A stretch of DNA of 29,853 nt. Source: Dehalococcoidales bacterium (GTDB taxonomy: Bacteria > Chloroflexota > Dehalococcoidia > Dehalococcoidales > UBA2162). This document shows, piece by piece, positions 6,739 to 14,819 of the stretch (its first letter is position 1; the number at the start of each line of letters is the position of its first letter). The translations under genes were made by a program, and so were the position numbers. The DNA lies in assembly GCA_016844285.1 (NCBI GenBank), contig JAENIS010000006.1, forward strand, positions 1-29,853. Reading direction: 5' to 3'. Below the pieces are notes generated by a model, which saw nothing but the letters and a program-made list of their open reading frames with translations, did no database searches and was not told the DNA's origin.

Positions 6739-7416
6739 ATGCCTGAAATAACAGTAACGATAAACGGTTCCCGGGTGAGTAGCCGTGCGGGGATAACCAT
6801 CCTTGAGCTCGCCCAGCAGAGTGGTATTGATATTCCTACCCTGTGCTACCTGAAGGAGCTGTCCCCCAGCGGGCTTTGCCGTGTTTGTGTGGTTGAGGTG
6901 GAAGGCTCAAGAACGCTGGTAGGCTCTTGCCATACTCCCATCGCTGAGGGTATGGTGATACAGACCCATTCCCCCAAGGTTCTGCAAACGCGTCGATTGA
7001 TTGTTGAGCTTTTGATGACTAGCCATGCCGGCAACTGTATCTGGTGTGAAAAGGCTAATATCTGCGAGCTACGCAAGGTTGCTGCTGACCTGGAAGTAGG
7101 AATCTCCCGGTTCCAGGTAAAGAAACGCTACTATCCCATCGAGGATGTCAGTCCTTATGTGCACCGTGACCTCTCAAAGTGCATTTTGTGCCGGAGATGC
7201 GTCCGGGTGTGCCGCGAAATCGCCAAAAAGAGCCTTTATGCGATGGGCTACCGCGCTTTTGATTCCAAGGTGATTGTCGATTTTGACCAGCCGCTGAATA
7301 ATGAGGTCTGCCGGGACTGCGGCCTCTGCATTCCCGCCTGTCCGACCGGAGCCTTGACCGCGCCGAAGAAACTGGGCGAAGAGAAAAAAGGGAAACCACT
7401 GATTATCCGCGGCTAA
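6739..7416 (+). CDS. NuoG/HoxU-like iron-sulphur subunit of an NADH-linked oxidoreductase
   Basis: A 225-residue electron-transfer protein. A plant-type [2Fe-2S] domain comes first with C36, C47, C50 and C64. Next is the His-Cys3 [4Fe-4S] motif of NuoG (H96, C100, C103, C109), then two ferredoxin-type [4Fe-4S] sets, CILCRRCVRVC near residue 150 and CRDCGLCIPACPTGAL near residue 195. It stops there, so it lacks the large molybdopterin-like domain of full NuoG and matches the short HoxU/diaphorase form. It should pass electrons from the NuoF-like subunit to the partner enzyme. It is the first of five closely spaced genes ending in metF. The start is ATG 6739; the ATG at 6730 opens another frame and stops at once. 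Confidence 0.9.
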   Translation: MPEITVTINGSRVSSRAGITILELAQQSGIDIPTLCYLKELSPSGLCRVCVVEVEGSRTLVGSCHTPIAEGMVIQTHSPKVLQTRRLIVELLMTSHAGNCIWCEKANICELRKVAADLEVGISRFQVKKRYYPIEDVSPYVHRDLSKCILCRRCVRVCREIAKKSLYAMGYRAFDSKVIVDFDQPLNNEVCRDCGLCIPACPTGALTAPKKLGEEKKGKPLIIRG

Positions 7417-7441
7417 GCGGTCTTACTGAGCCGGAGAAGAA

Positions 7442-7879
7442 ATGACTATGGTCCAAAAAGTAACCAGCCAGGACCGGGGAAACCTGCTCATCTTGCTGAA
7501 GAAGGCGCAGAGTGAGTTTGGCTATGTGCCTGAGCGTATCATGCTTGAGATAGCCAAATCCTCAAATATCCCCCTGAGCGAGGTATATGGAGTCGCTTCC
7601 TTTTACTCTTTCCTCGCCACCAAACAAGGAGGCCGGAATACAATCAGGATTTGCCGGAGCCTGCCCTGCCACCTCAAGAACTCGGCGATAATCATTGAAA
7701 GTGTTCAGGCAAGTCTTGGCATCAAGCCGGGTGAGACCACCCCGGATGGTAGATTCTCCCTGGAATTCACTAACTGCATCGGCGCTTGTGATAATGCCCC
7801 GGCAATGATGATTAACAGTGACGTCCATGTCAATCTGACACCGAGTAAAATCGCCCAAATCCTGGGCTCGTATAAATAA
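7442..7879 (+). CDS. NuoE-like thioredoxin-fold [2Fe-2S] subunit
   Basis: A 145-residue protein of the 24-kDa/NuoE family. The N-terminal helical part (KKAQSEFGYVPERIMLEIAK, then IPLSEVYGVASFYSFL) is followed by the thioredoxin-like [2Fe-2S] domain with the four expected ligands C71, C76, C112 and C116 (ICRSLPC and NCIGACDNAP). It is 25 bases downstream of the NuoG-like gene and 21 bases upstream of the NuoF-like gene. In complex I and in bifurcating dehydrogenases and hydrogenases this subunit pairs with NuoF. Nothing is missing compared with the family. Confidence 0.93.
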   Translation: MTMVQKVTSQDRGNLLILLKKAQSEFGYVPERIMLEIAKSSNIPLSEVYGVASFYSFLATKQGGRNTIRICRSLPCHLKNSAIIIESVQASLGIKPGETTPDGRFSLEFTNCIGACDNAPAMMINSDVHVNLTPSKIAQILGSYK

Positions 7880-7900
7880 GCACAAAGTGAGCAACTTTTA

Positions 7901-9097
7901 ATGCCGGAACAACGAATTATCTTAAAGAACTGCGGGGTTATTGACCCGCGTAATATCGATAGCTACCTGGCCAGAGACGGCTTCCAGGCCTGGCAAAAGG
8001 TGTCCGCCATGCCCCCCGAGCAGGTCATCGAGACGTTAAAGAAATCGGGGTTGAGAGGGCGGGGCGGGGCAGGCTTTCCCTGCGGTCTGAAGTGGGAAAT
8101 GGCGCGAAAATCCCCCGGGGATGAGAAGTATGTCCTCTGCAATGCCGACGAAGGTGAGGTGGGGACATTCAAAGACAGGTATATTCTGCAAAATGACCCC
8201 TTCACCCTCATCGAGGGCATCGCCATTGCTGCCTATGCCGTTGGCGCCAGGCAAGCGTATATCTATCTACGGGCGGAATACCATTATCTGCTCAGTATGT
8301 TGACCGCTGCCATCAACCAGGTCAAGGAAAAAGGATTTCTGCCCCACGTTAACCTTGAAATTCGCGAAGGTGCTGGCGCCTACATCTGCGGTGAGGAATC
8401 GGCACTGATGGATTCGATAGAAGGTAAAAGAGGGGAGGTTCGCTACCGTCCTCCCTTCCCACCGACACAAGGACTGTGGGCCAAGCCGACGGTCATCAAT
8501 AACGTGGAAACGATGATGAACATACCTCAAATTCTGCTTCGCGGTGCCGATTGGTTCAGTCAAATGGGCACGGAGCGGAGTAAAGGCACCAAGGTCTTCT
8601 CGGTGAGTGGCGATGTCGACAAACCGGGGGTATATGAGCTTGTCCTGGGCAGCTCGCTGCGCCAGTTAGTTATTGATTTGGCCGGGGCCAGGAAGGTTAA
8701 GGCGGTCCAGATAGGTGGAGCCACCGGCAGAATTGTCCCGGGCACCATGCTCGATACGCCCCTTTCCTTCGAGACCATCCTCGGTGCCGGCGCCATCACG
8801 GTCTATGATGAAAGTCGGGACATGGTGGACATCGTCTATCGTACCCTTCAGTTTCTGGCGGAAGAATCCTGTGGTGAGTGCTCTCCCTGCCGTGAGGGCA
8901 CCAAAGTCACCGTCGGTATCCTGGAAAAATTTGCCCGGGGCAACGGTAGCGAGAAGGATTTTAAACTACTGGGAGAATTGTCAAGTGCGATGATGCTCGC
9001 CTCCCTGTGTGGTCTGGGGCAGGCCGCTCCCATACCGGTCATGGATAGCCTGCAACACTTTAAAGCCGAATACGAAAACCGAATCAAACCGAAGTAA
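7901..9097 (+). CDS. NuoF-like NADH-oxidising flavoprotein subunit
   Basis: A 398-residue FMN/[4Fe-4S] subunit, the length of the core NuoF without the extra ferredoxin domains of HydB/HndC forms. The NADH-binding loop GRGGAGFPCGLKWE is at residues 53-66, CNADEGEVGTFKDR follows at 80-93, and the FMN region EGAGAYICGEESALMDSIEG is at 156-175. The N3-type [4Fe-4S] ligands are C324, C327, C330 and C370. It would take two electrons from NADH (or give them to NAD+) and hand single electrons to the NuoG-like subunit. The gene lies between nuoE-like and metV genes with short gaps, so the electron partner is likely the methylene-tetrahydrofolate reductase. Confidence 0.93.
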   Translation: MPEQRIILKNCGVIDPRNIDSYLARDGFQAWQKVSAMPPEQVIETLKKSGLRGRGGAGFPCGLKWEMARKSPGDEKYVLCNADEGEVGTFKDRYILQNDPFTLIEGIAIAAYAVGARQAYIYLRAEYHYLLSMLTAAINQVKEKGFLPHVNLEIREGAGAYICGEESALMDSIEGKRGEVRYRPPFPPTQGLWAKPTVINNVETMMNIPQILLRGADWFSQMGTERSKGTKVFSVSGDVDKPGVYELVLGSSLRQLVIDLAGARKVKAVQIGGATGRIVPGTMLDTPLSFETILGAGAITVYDESRDMVDIVYRTLQFLAEESCGECSPCREGTKVTVGILEKFARGNGSEKDFKLLGELSSAMMLASLCGLGQAAPIPVMDSLQHFKAEYENRIKPK

Positions 9098-9111
9098 GGT
9101 AGGACAGTAAG

Positions 9112-9765
9112 ATGATATCAGCCACAAAACAAAAACCGCTGGAAGAAATTCTACAATCCCTCAACGGGTGTGAGAAAGTCTACATTATCGGTTGCGGCAC
9201 CTGCACCACAATGCTCCACACCGGCGGGAAGACTGAAGTTCTGGCGATGAAAGAGAAACTTGAGGCTGCCGGCAAAAAGGTATCCGGTTGGATGGTAATA
9301 CCGACAGCTTGCGACGACCTCACCAAAGACGCTCTGGAGGAAAGCACCGCCGAAATTGGGGCGAGCGATTGTATCCTCATCATGGCCTGTGCCTATGGTG
9401 TGCAGACGGTCGGCCTTTTTACCGGTAAGGCGATTTACCCGGCACAAAACACCATCTTTATCGGCCGGCAGGACACTCCAGGTCAATTTATTGAGCTTTG
9501 CGCCCAGTGCGGGAACTGTGTGCTGGCACGAACCGGCGGTATCTGCCCGGTAGCCAGGTGCGCCAAGAGTCTATTCAACGGCCCCTGCGGCGGCTCCGTC
9601 GGCGGTAAGTGCGAGATTGACCCGAACATTCCCTGTGCCTGGCAATTGATAATTGACCGTATGGCGTCGCTCGGCCAGCTAGACAGGCTGGAGACAATTG
9701 AGCCGGCCAAGGACTGGAGCACCAGCCTTTCTGGTGGACCCCGCCGGATTACTATCGAGATTTAA
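9112..9765 (+). CDS. metV: MetV-type zinc/iron-sulphur partner of methylene-THF reductase
   Basis: A 217-residue protein of the MTHFR C-terminal-like (MetV) family found beside MetF in anaerobes that use the Wood-Ljungdahl pathway. The N-terminal part has a Cys-rich loop (GCGTCTTM, C28 and C31) and an alpha/beta core. The C-terminal part carries the family's cluster motif with C130, C133, C136, C145, C150 and C159 (LCAQCGNCVLA, GGICPVARC, NGPCGG). In characterised MetFV enzymes MetV carries the iron-sulphur cluster and passes electrons to MetF flavin. It follows the NuoF-like gene by 14 bases and precedes metF by 27 bases. Confidence 0.9.
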   Translation: MISATKQKPLEEILQSLNGCEKVYIIGCGTCTTMLHTGGKTEVLAMKEKLEAAGKKVSGWMVIPTACDDLTKDALEESTAEIGASDCILIMACAYGVQTVGLFTGKAIYPAQNTIFIGRQDTPGQFIELCAQCGNCVLARTGGICPVARCAKSLFNGPCGGSVGGKCEIDPNIPCAWQLIIDRMASLGQLDRLETIEPAKDWSTSLSGGPRRITIEI

Positions 9766-9792
9766 TCTGAAACCAGAGGGGGATAACGCGAG

Positions 9793-10710
9793 ATGAAAGC
9801 AGGCACTAACCTGGAGAAAGTCCTCGAAAGCGGCAACTTTGCCGTTACTGCTGAAGCCGGCCCACCCAAAGGAACCAGCGCCAAGGCAGTACAAAAGAAG
9901 GCTGAAGTACTCCGCCCCTGCTGTGATGCCGTTAACGTGACGGATAATCAAACCGCCATCGTGCGCATGTCCAGCATCGCCGGCTGTGTCCTGCTCAAGC
10001 AACAGGGGGTTGAGCCGGTGATGCAAATGGTTACCCGTGACCGGAACCGAATCGCCCTGCAGAGCGATGTCCTGGGTGCTATCGCCCTGGGGATTGGGAA
10101 TATCCTCTGCCTGACTGGCGACCACCAGAAATTCGGCAACCACCCGACAGCCAAGGGAGTCTTCGACCTTGACTCCATCCAGTTGATTCAGACACTGAAA
10201 AGGATACGGGATGAGAAGAAATTTATCTCCGGCGAGGAAATCTCCGGGGAAACACCCCTCTACATTGGTGCTGCCGAAAACCCCTACGCTGACCCCTTTG
10301 AGTTCCGCGTGGTGAGGCTAGCCAAGAAAGTGAAGGCCGGGGCTGATTTCATCCAAACTCAGGCCGTCTATGACGTGGCCAAGTTCACCAGATGGATGGG
10401 GATGGTTTGCGACCGGGGTCTGGATAAGCAGGTACACATCCTGGCCGGAGTGATACCAATCAAGTCCGCCGGTATGGCTCGCTATATGAGAAGCAGTGTC
10501 GCCGGGGTGAGTGTGCCCGATGAAGTGGTGACACGGATGGAGCAAACCAAAAATGCCCGCGAAGAAGGCATGAAAATAGTCATTGAAATCATCGAGCAGC
10601 TTAGAAAGGTGCCCGGAGTGCACGGTGTCCATATCATGGCCGTAGGCTGGGAGGAAGCTGTCCCGGAGATTGTCAAGCAGGCGGGACTATTACCCCGACC
10701 GATATTATGA
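9793..10710 (+). CDS. metF: Methylene-tetrahydrofolate reductase
   Basis: A 305-residue TIM-barrel flavoenzyme that interconverts methylene- and methyl-tetrahydrofolate. Motifs of the family are visible: AEAGPPKGTS near residue 21, NVTDNQTA near 54, MVTRDRNR near 79, ILCLTGDH near 107 and AGADFIQTQAVYDVAKF around 183. The C-terminus (PGVHGVHIMAVGWEEAVPEI) is complete. Last of five genes in one run with the NADH-oxidising module and metV, it probably works in the methyl branch of the Wood-Ljungdahl pathway. Its 3' end overlaps the 3' end of the opposing malQ gene by 38 bases. Confidence 0.95.
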   Translation: MKAGTNLEKVLESGNFAVTAEAGPPKGTSAKAVQKKAEVLRPCCDAVNVTDNQTAIVRMSSIAGCVLLKQQGVEPVMQMVTRDRNRIALQSDVLGAIALGIGNILCLTGDHQKFGNHPTAKGVFDLDSIQLIQTLKRIRDEKKFISGEEISGETPLYIGAAENPYADPFEFRVVRLAKKVKAGADFIQTQAVYDVAKFTRWMGMVCDRGLDKQVHILAGVIPIKSAGMARYMRSSVAGVSVPDEVVTRMEQTKNAREEGMKIVIEIIEQLRKVPGVHGVHIMAVGWEEAVPEIVKQAGLLPRPIL

Positions 10711-12247
10711 ACCAGAGAACCAGATAGCCCCTTCCGTAAATCGTCGTCAGTCTCTTCAATCTGTCTTTGATTTCTTCAGTCAGCATCGCCATGGTGAAGC
10801 GCCAGCGCCAGTTCCCATTGCTGGCACCGGGCTGGTTCATCCGCGCCTGGCTACCCAGACCCAGCACATCTTGCAAAGGGATGATAGCCGTATCGGCGAC
10901 CGATAGCAGCGCCAGGCGAATAAAATCCCAGTTTATCTCATGGCCATCAGTGCCCAGGTAGTCAAGGGCAAGCCGCCTCTCTTGTTCTCTTTCCTCCCGG
11001 CTCAGGGTAGCCGCTCCTGCTTCCTCGTTAAACCAGCCGATGGTAGTGTTATTATCGTGAGTGCCGGTATAGACCACGCAGTTGCGCTCATAGTTGTGCG
11101 GCTGATGACGATTGCCTTTATCGTCACTGCCAAAGGCAAACTGGAGCACTTTCATCCCGGGAAAATCAAACTGCTCCCTCAGGGTATCCACCTCCGCTGT
11201 AATTACGCCCAGGTCTTCCGCAATGATGGGCAGCTTTCCCAGTGCCTGCTCAATGGCAGCAAAGAAACCGGCTCCCGGCCCGGCAACCCATCGTCCGTTC
11301 ACAGCGGTGGTCTCGGTAGCCGGCACCTCCCAGTACTTCTCAAAGCCACGGAAATGGTCTAGTCGGATTATGTCAACCATACTGAGCATTGCCTGAAAGC
11401 GCTCAATCCACCAGCGGTAACCATCCCCGGCCATTTCATCCCAGCAGTAGACGGGATTCCCCCACAACTGCCCGGTGCGGCTGAAATAGTCCGGCGGTAC
11501 CCCCGCCACCACGGTTGGCTGGCCGTTTTCATCCAGAAAGAAAAGCTCAGGATGCGACCATACCTCGGCGCTATCGAGGGCAACAAAGATGGGCATATCC
11601 CCGATGAGCCTCACCTCACGGTCACGGCAATACTTCTTGAGTGCTGACCATTGCTGGAAAAAGTGGTACTGCTGGTACTTGTGACCGCCGATTTGGTCTT
11701 CCAGTTTCTGGCGCCAACCCTCCATCGCTGCCGGCTGCCGCCGTCTGATATCTTCCGCCCATGTATGCCAGGCAGCCAGACCGTGTGCCTCCTTGAGAGC
11801 CATAAACAGCGAGTAAGTCTCCAGCCATGAGGCGTTCTGCTCGCAAAACGCCTCGAACTGCTCCCTCTCAAGCCGGGTTGCCCTGCGGTCAAAGATGGCG
11901 AAAGACTTTCTCATTAGCGGCAACTTGAAGTTAATAACGGCGCCATAGTCAACACGGTGTTCCGAAAAAGTGGGAGTATCCTCCAGGTCAGTGCGCTCAA
12001 GGAAGCCGTCCTCAGCCAACTTCTCCAGGCTGATAAACAGTGGATTACCGGCAAAAACAGAAAGACACTGATAGGGCGAATCGCCATAGCCGGTTAGAGT
12101 CAGGGGCAACACCTGCCAGAGACGTTGCCCGGCGCCCGCCAGGAAATCAGCGAAACGGTAGGCATTGGGGCCAAGGTCACCGATGCCGAACCGACCCGGG
12201 AGTGAAGTGGGATGGAGCAGAATTCCGCTCGCTCGAGGAAAGCTCAT
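10673..12247 (-). CDS. malQ: 4-alpha-glucanotransferase (amylomaltase, GH77)
   Basis: A 524-residue GH77 enzyme that moves alpha-1,4-glucan segments between chains. The start SGILLHPTSLPGRFGIGDLG and LWQVLPL are typical. Catalytic residues are the nucleophile D297 (IIRLDHFRGF), acid/base E344 (IAEDLG) and D398 (TGTHDNN). The normal family end comes at about LTTIYGR; the last ~18 residues (YLVLWFIISVGVIVPPA) are an extension read from inside the 3' end of metF on the other strand, and are probably a recent stop-codon loss. It points away from glgB across a shared spacer and belongs with the glycogen genes by function. Confidence 0.95.
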   Translation of the reverse strand: MSFPRASGILLHPTSLPGRFGIGDLGPNAYRFADFLAGAGQRLWQVLPLTLTGYGDSPYQCLSVFAGNPLFISLEKLAEDGFLERTDLEDTPTFSEHRVDYGAVINFKLPLMRKSFAIFDRRATRLEREQFEAFCEQNASWLETYSLFMALKEAHGLAAWHTWAEDIRRRQPAAMEGWRQKLEDQIGGHKYQQYHFFQQWSALKKYCRDREVRLIGDMPIFVALDSAEVWSHPELFFLDENGQPTVVAGVPPDYFSRTGQLWGNPVYCWDEMAGDGYRWWIERFQAMLSMVDIIRLDHFRGFEKYWEVPATETTAVNGRWVAGPGAGFFAAIEQALGKLPIIAEDLGVITAEVDTLREQFDFPGMKVLQFAFGSDDKGNRHQPHNYERNCVVYTGTHDNNTTIGWFNEEAGAATLSREEREQERRLALDYLGTDGHEINWDFIRLALLSVADTAIIPLQDVLGLGSQARMNQPGASNGNWRWRFTMAMLTEEIKDRLKRLTTIYGRGYLVLWFIISVGVIVPPA

Positions 12248-12350
12248 GCTAATTCATGCCCCTTTCAGCAACACTCTTCCCCTTCAGGTGAAGCGTGCCG
12301 GGGATAGCTGGCTAACCAGCCCGATTGCATTATTACCCCGGTCACCATAT

Positions 12351-12379
12351 AGTATAATGGTAGGTAGGAGAGAGCACAA
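12351..12379 (-). promoter_or_regulatory. Weak candidate promoter for malQ
   Basis: On the minus strand TTGTGC (12379-12374), 17 bases, then TATACT (12356-12351) lies about 100 bases upstream of malQ. The -10 matches 5 of 6 bases, the -35 only 3 of 6. The same spot also reads TATAAT on the plus strand (12353-12358), so it could serve both directions. Confidence 0.3.
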
Positions 12380-12390
12380 TTAGCCACTAG

Positions 12391-12665
12391 GGAGTTTATA
12401 ACCCCTCACCCTTTATCCCTATCCCCTTACGAAGGGGAGAGGGAAGAGATTTTAGAGAGGGGGAGAAAATCCCCCTTAATCCCCCTTTTTCAAAGGGGGA
12501 ACGTAGGCGAAAGGGGGGAAGTAAGTAGGGCTTCTCCCCTTCGTAAAGGGAGAGCGAGAGGGATTTAAGCAGGAGAGTTGAAGAGAGTCTCCGCCTCTCT
12601 TCAATAAAACCCTCCCCCTCTCCTTTCAGGAGAGGGGGATTAAGGGGATAAGGTTAATAAATAAT
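12391..12665. repeat. Long C/G-rich hairpin repeat (family B)
   Basis: Most of the 438-base spacer between malQ and glgB (12248-12685) is this ~275-base element. It has four hairpins in a row: CCCCTTACGAAGGGG, CCCCCTTTTTCAAAGGGGG, CTCCCCTTCGTAAAGGGAG and CCCCTCTCCTTTCAGGAGAGGGG. Its outer ends resemble the MITE-like unit at 6530 (TTTATAACC at the left, GGTTAATAAATAATCT at the right). The part before 12391 holds a small hairpin (GCTGGCTAACCAGC) and the weak promoter. I see no small gene here. Confidence 0.7.
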
Positions 12666-12685
12666 CTAATTATGGGACGAATAGC

Positions 12686-14611
12686 ATGAGCAAGAAGTCA
12701 TCTGTATCACAGGTAACTCTCTTCACCGAAAATGACCGCTACCTTTTTAATGAGGGCAGTCACTTTCGCCTCTATGAGAAACTGGGGGCACACCCGCTGA
12801 CCATCGACGGTCAAAAGGGAACTTATTTTGCCGTCTGGGCACCCGATGCGGAACGGGTATTTGTTATCGGGGATTTTAACGGTTGGGACAAAACCAGCCA
12901 CCCCCTCTCTCCCAGCGGACAGTCCGGCATCTGGGAAGGCTTTATCCCCGGTATCGGTAAGGCTGCCCACTATAAATACCACATTATCTCTCGCTACCAC
13001 GGCTATAAGGTGGATAAAGCCGACCCTCTCGCTGTCTATAGCGAAAACTCACCCAAGACGGCTTCCGTCGTCTGGGACCTGGAGTACAACTGGGGAGACC
13101 AGGCATGGATGGGGAAACGGCGTCATCATAATAGCCTGGAGGCACCAATCGCCATCTACGAAGTCCATTTAGGCTCGTGGCGGCGTGTGCCAGAAGAGGG
13201 GAACCGCTCCCTTACCTACCGGGAACTGGCCCCCCGGCTGGCCGAATACGTCCGGCAGATGGGCTTCACCCATGTCGAGTTTCTGCCGATCATGGAACAC
13301 CCCTTCTACGGCTCATGGGGTTACCAGGTGACAGGCTATTTTGCCCCGACTAGCCGCTACGGGACGCCGCAGGACTTCATGTACCTGATTGATTACCTGC
13401 ACCGGCATGGCATCGGCGTCTTGCTCGACTGGGTGCCTTCCCACTTCCCCAGTGATGAGCACGGGCTGGGTTTCTTCGATGGCACCCACCTTTACGAGCA
13501 CCAGGAGCCCCGGCAAAGAATCCACCCCGATTGGAACAGTCTTATCTTCAACTACGGGCGCCGCGAGGTGCAGTGCTTCCTGCTGAGCAGTGCCCTGTTC
13601 TGGCTGGACAAGTACCACGCCGATGGTCTACGAGTCGACGCCGTCGCCTCGATGCTTTACCTGGATTACGGACGGAAGGAAGGGGAATGGATTCCTAACC
13701 AATACGGAGGCAGGGAGAGCCTCGAAGCCATCGCTTTCCTGCGCCGCTTTAATGAGGCCGTCTACCAGAACTATCCCGATGTGCAAACCATTGCCGAGGA
13801 GTCAACCTCCTGGCCAATGGTGTCACGGCCAACGCATGTCGGTGGTCTGGGCTTCGGTCTGAAATGGGATATGGGCTGGATGCATGACACCCTGCAATAC
13901 TTTTCCCAGGACCCCATCTTCCGAAAATACCATCACCATAATTTGACCTTTCGCCTGCTCTATGCTTTCTATGAGAACTTTGTCCTGCCCCTTTCTCACG
14001 ACGAGGTAGTGCACGGCAAAGGCTCACTCCTGGATAAGATGCCCGGTGACGGCAGGCAGAAGTTCGCCAACTTGAGGCTGCTTCTAGGCTATATGTACGC
14101 CCAGCCCGGGAAAAAGCTGCTCTTCATGGGAGGAGAGCTAGGGCAATGGGATGAATGGCAGCATGAAAGAAGCCTGGATTGGCACCTGCTCGAATACGAG
14201 CGTCATGGCGCCATCCAGAAATGGGTACAGGACCTGAACCAGCTCTACCGGACTGAACCATCCCTTTTTGAGCTCGATTGCTCTCCGGCCGGCTTTGAAT
14301 GGGTGGATTGCAGCGATAGCGAACAAAGCATTATCACCCTCATCCGCAGAGGGAGGTCAACCGAGGACATCATGCTCGTCGTGGCTAACTTTACCCCCGT
14401 ACCACGGTTTAACTACCGGCTGGGGGTGCCGCGAGCCGGCTTCTGGAAAGAGTGCTTGAACAGCGATGCCGGGGAATACGACGGCAGTGGTTATGGTAAT
14501 CTCGGCGGGGTCGAAGCATCCACCACCCCCAACCATGGCCACCCTTACTCCCTTAATCTCACCCTGCCACCATTGAGCATCCTCTTCTTTAAGAGCGGAA
14601 GAAGCCAGTAG
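12686..14611 (+). CDS. glgB: 1,4-alpha-glucan branching enzyme (GH13)
   Basis: A 641-residue branching enzyme, the usual length for forms with one N-terminal beta-sandwich domain. The CBM48 domain spans about residues 25-110 ([20 protein letters not shown]), followed by the GH13 barrel from about 150 ([11 protein letters not shown]) and a C-terminal beta domain from about 540. Catalytic residues are the nucleophile D318 ([12 protein letters not shown]) and acid/base E371 (IAEESTSW), with the conserved [11 protein letters not shown] further on. It adds alpha-1,6 branches to glycogen. It is convergent with glgP, and the two share a terminator-like repeat between them. No ADP-glucose synthase or glycogen synthase lies in the window. 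Confidence 0.97.
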   Translation: MSKKSSVSQVTLFTENDRYLFNEGSHFRLYEKLGAHPLTIDGQKGTYFAVWAPDAERVFVIGDFNGWDKTSHPLSPSGQSGIWEGFIPGIGKAAHYKYHIISRYHGYKVDKADPLAVYSENSPKTASVVWDLEYNWGDQAWMGKRRHHNSLEAPIAIYEVHLGSWRRVPEEGNRSLTYRELAPRLAEYVRQMGFTHVEFLPIMEHPFYGSWGYQVTGYFAPTSRYGTPQDFMYLIDYLHRHGIGVLLDWVPSHFPSDEHGLGFFDGTHLYEHQEPRQRIHPDWNSLIFNYGRREVQCFLLSSALFWLDKYHADGLRVDAVASMLYLDYGRKEGEWIPNQYGGRESLEAIAFLRRFNEAVYQNYPDVQTIAEESTSWPMVSRPTHVGGLGFGLKWDMGWMHDTLQYFSQDPIFRKYHHHNLTFRLLYAFYENFVLPLSHDEVVHGKGSLLDKMPGDGRQKFANLRLLLGYMYAQPGKKLLFMGGELGQWDEWQHERSLDWHLLEYERHGAIQKWVQDLNQLYRTEPSLFELDCSPAGFEWVDCSDSEQSIITLIRRGRSTEDIMLVVANFTPVPRFNYRLGVPRAGFWKECLNSDAGEYDGSGYGNLGGVEASTTPNHGHPYSLNLTLPPLSILFFKSGRSQ

Positions 14612-14650
14612 AGCAGGAAAGATTATGCACAGGGAGTTCATCAAACGCCG

Positions 14651-14815
14651 CAGATAGATTGTTAAGTAACCTCACTCCCTTAATCCCCCTCTCCTGGTAG
14701 GAGAGGGGGAAGAAAAAGAAAGAGGGGCTAACGCCCCTCTTTCACTCCCCATCAGTTTAGTCCTCTTCTAGGAAAGAGGATTTAGAGAAGGCTTCGCTCC
14801 CTCTCAAAGTCAGAC
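14651..14815. repeat. C/G-rich hairpin repeat between convergent glgB and glgP (family B)
   Basis: It begins AGATTGTTAAGTAACCTCAC and contains CCCCCTCTCCTGGTAGGAGAGGGGG and AGAGGGGCTAACGCCCCTCT, then TCCTCTTCTAGGAAAGAGGA. The first 75 bases match 2197-2275 closely. Located between two gene ends, it may act as a bidirectional terminator, but the same family also sits between divergent genes. Confidence 0.7.
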
Positions 14816-14819
14816 TATT

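Noticed and set aside
4837..12679. Identical 14-mer CTAATTATGGGACG before the CoA-transferase (4837) and glgB (12666)
   Set aside because: A repeated 14-mer is expected about once or twice by chance in 30 kb, and it does not form a recognisable promoter or operator.
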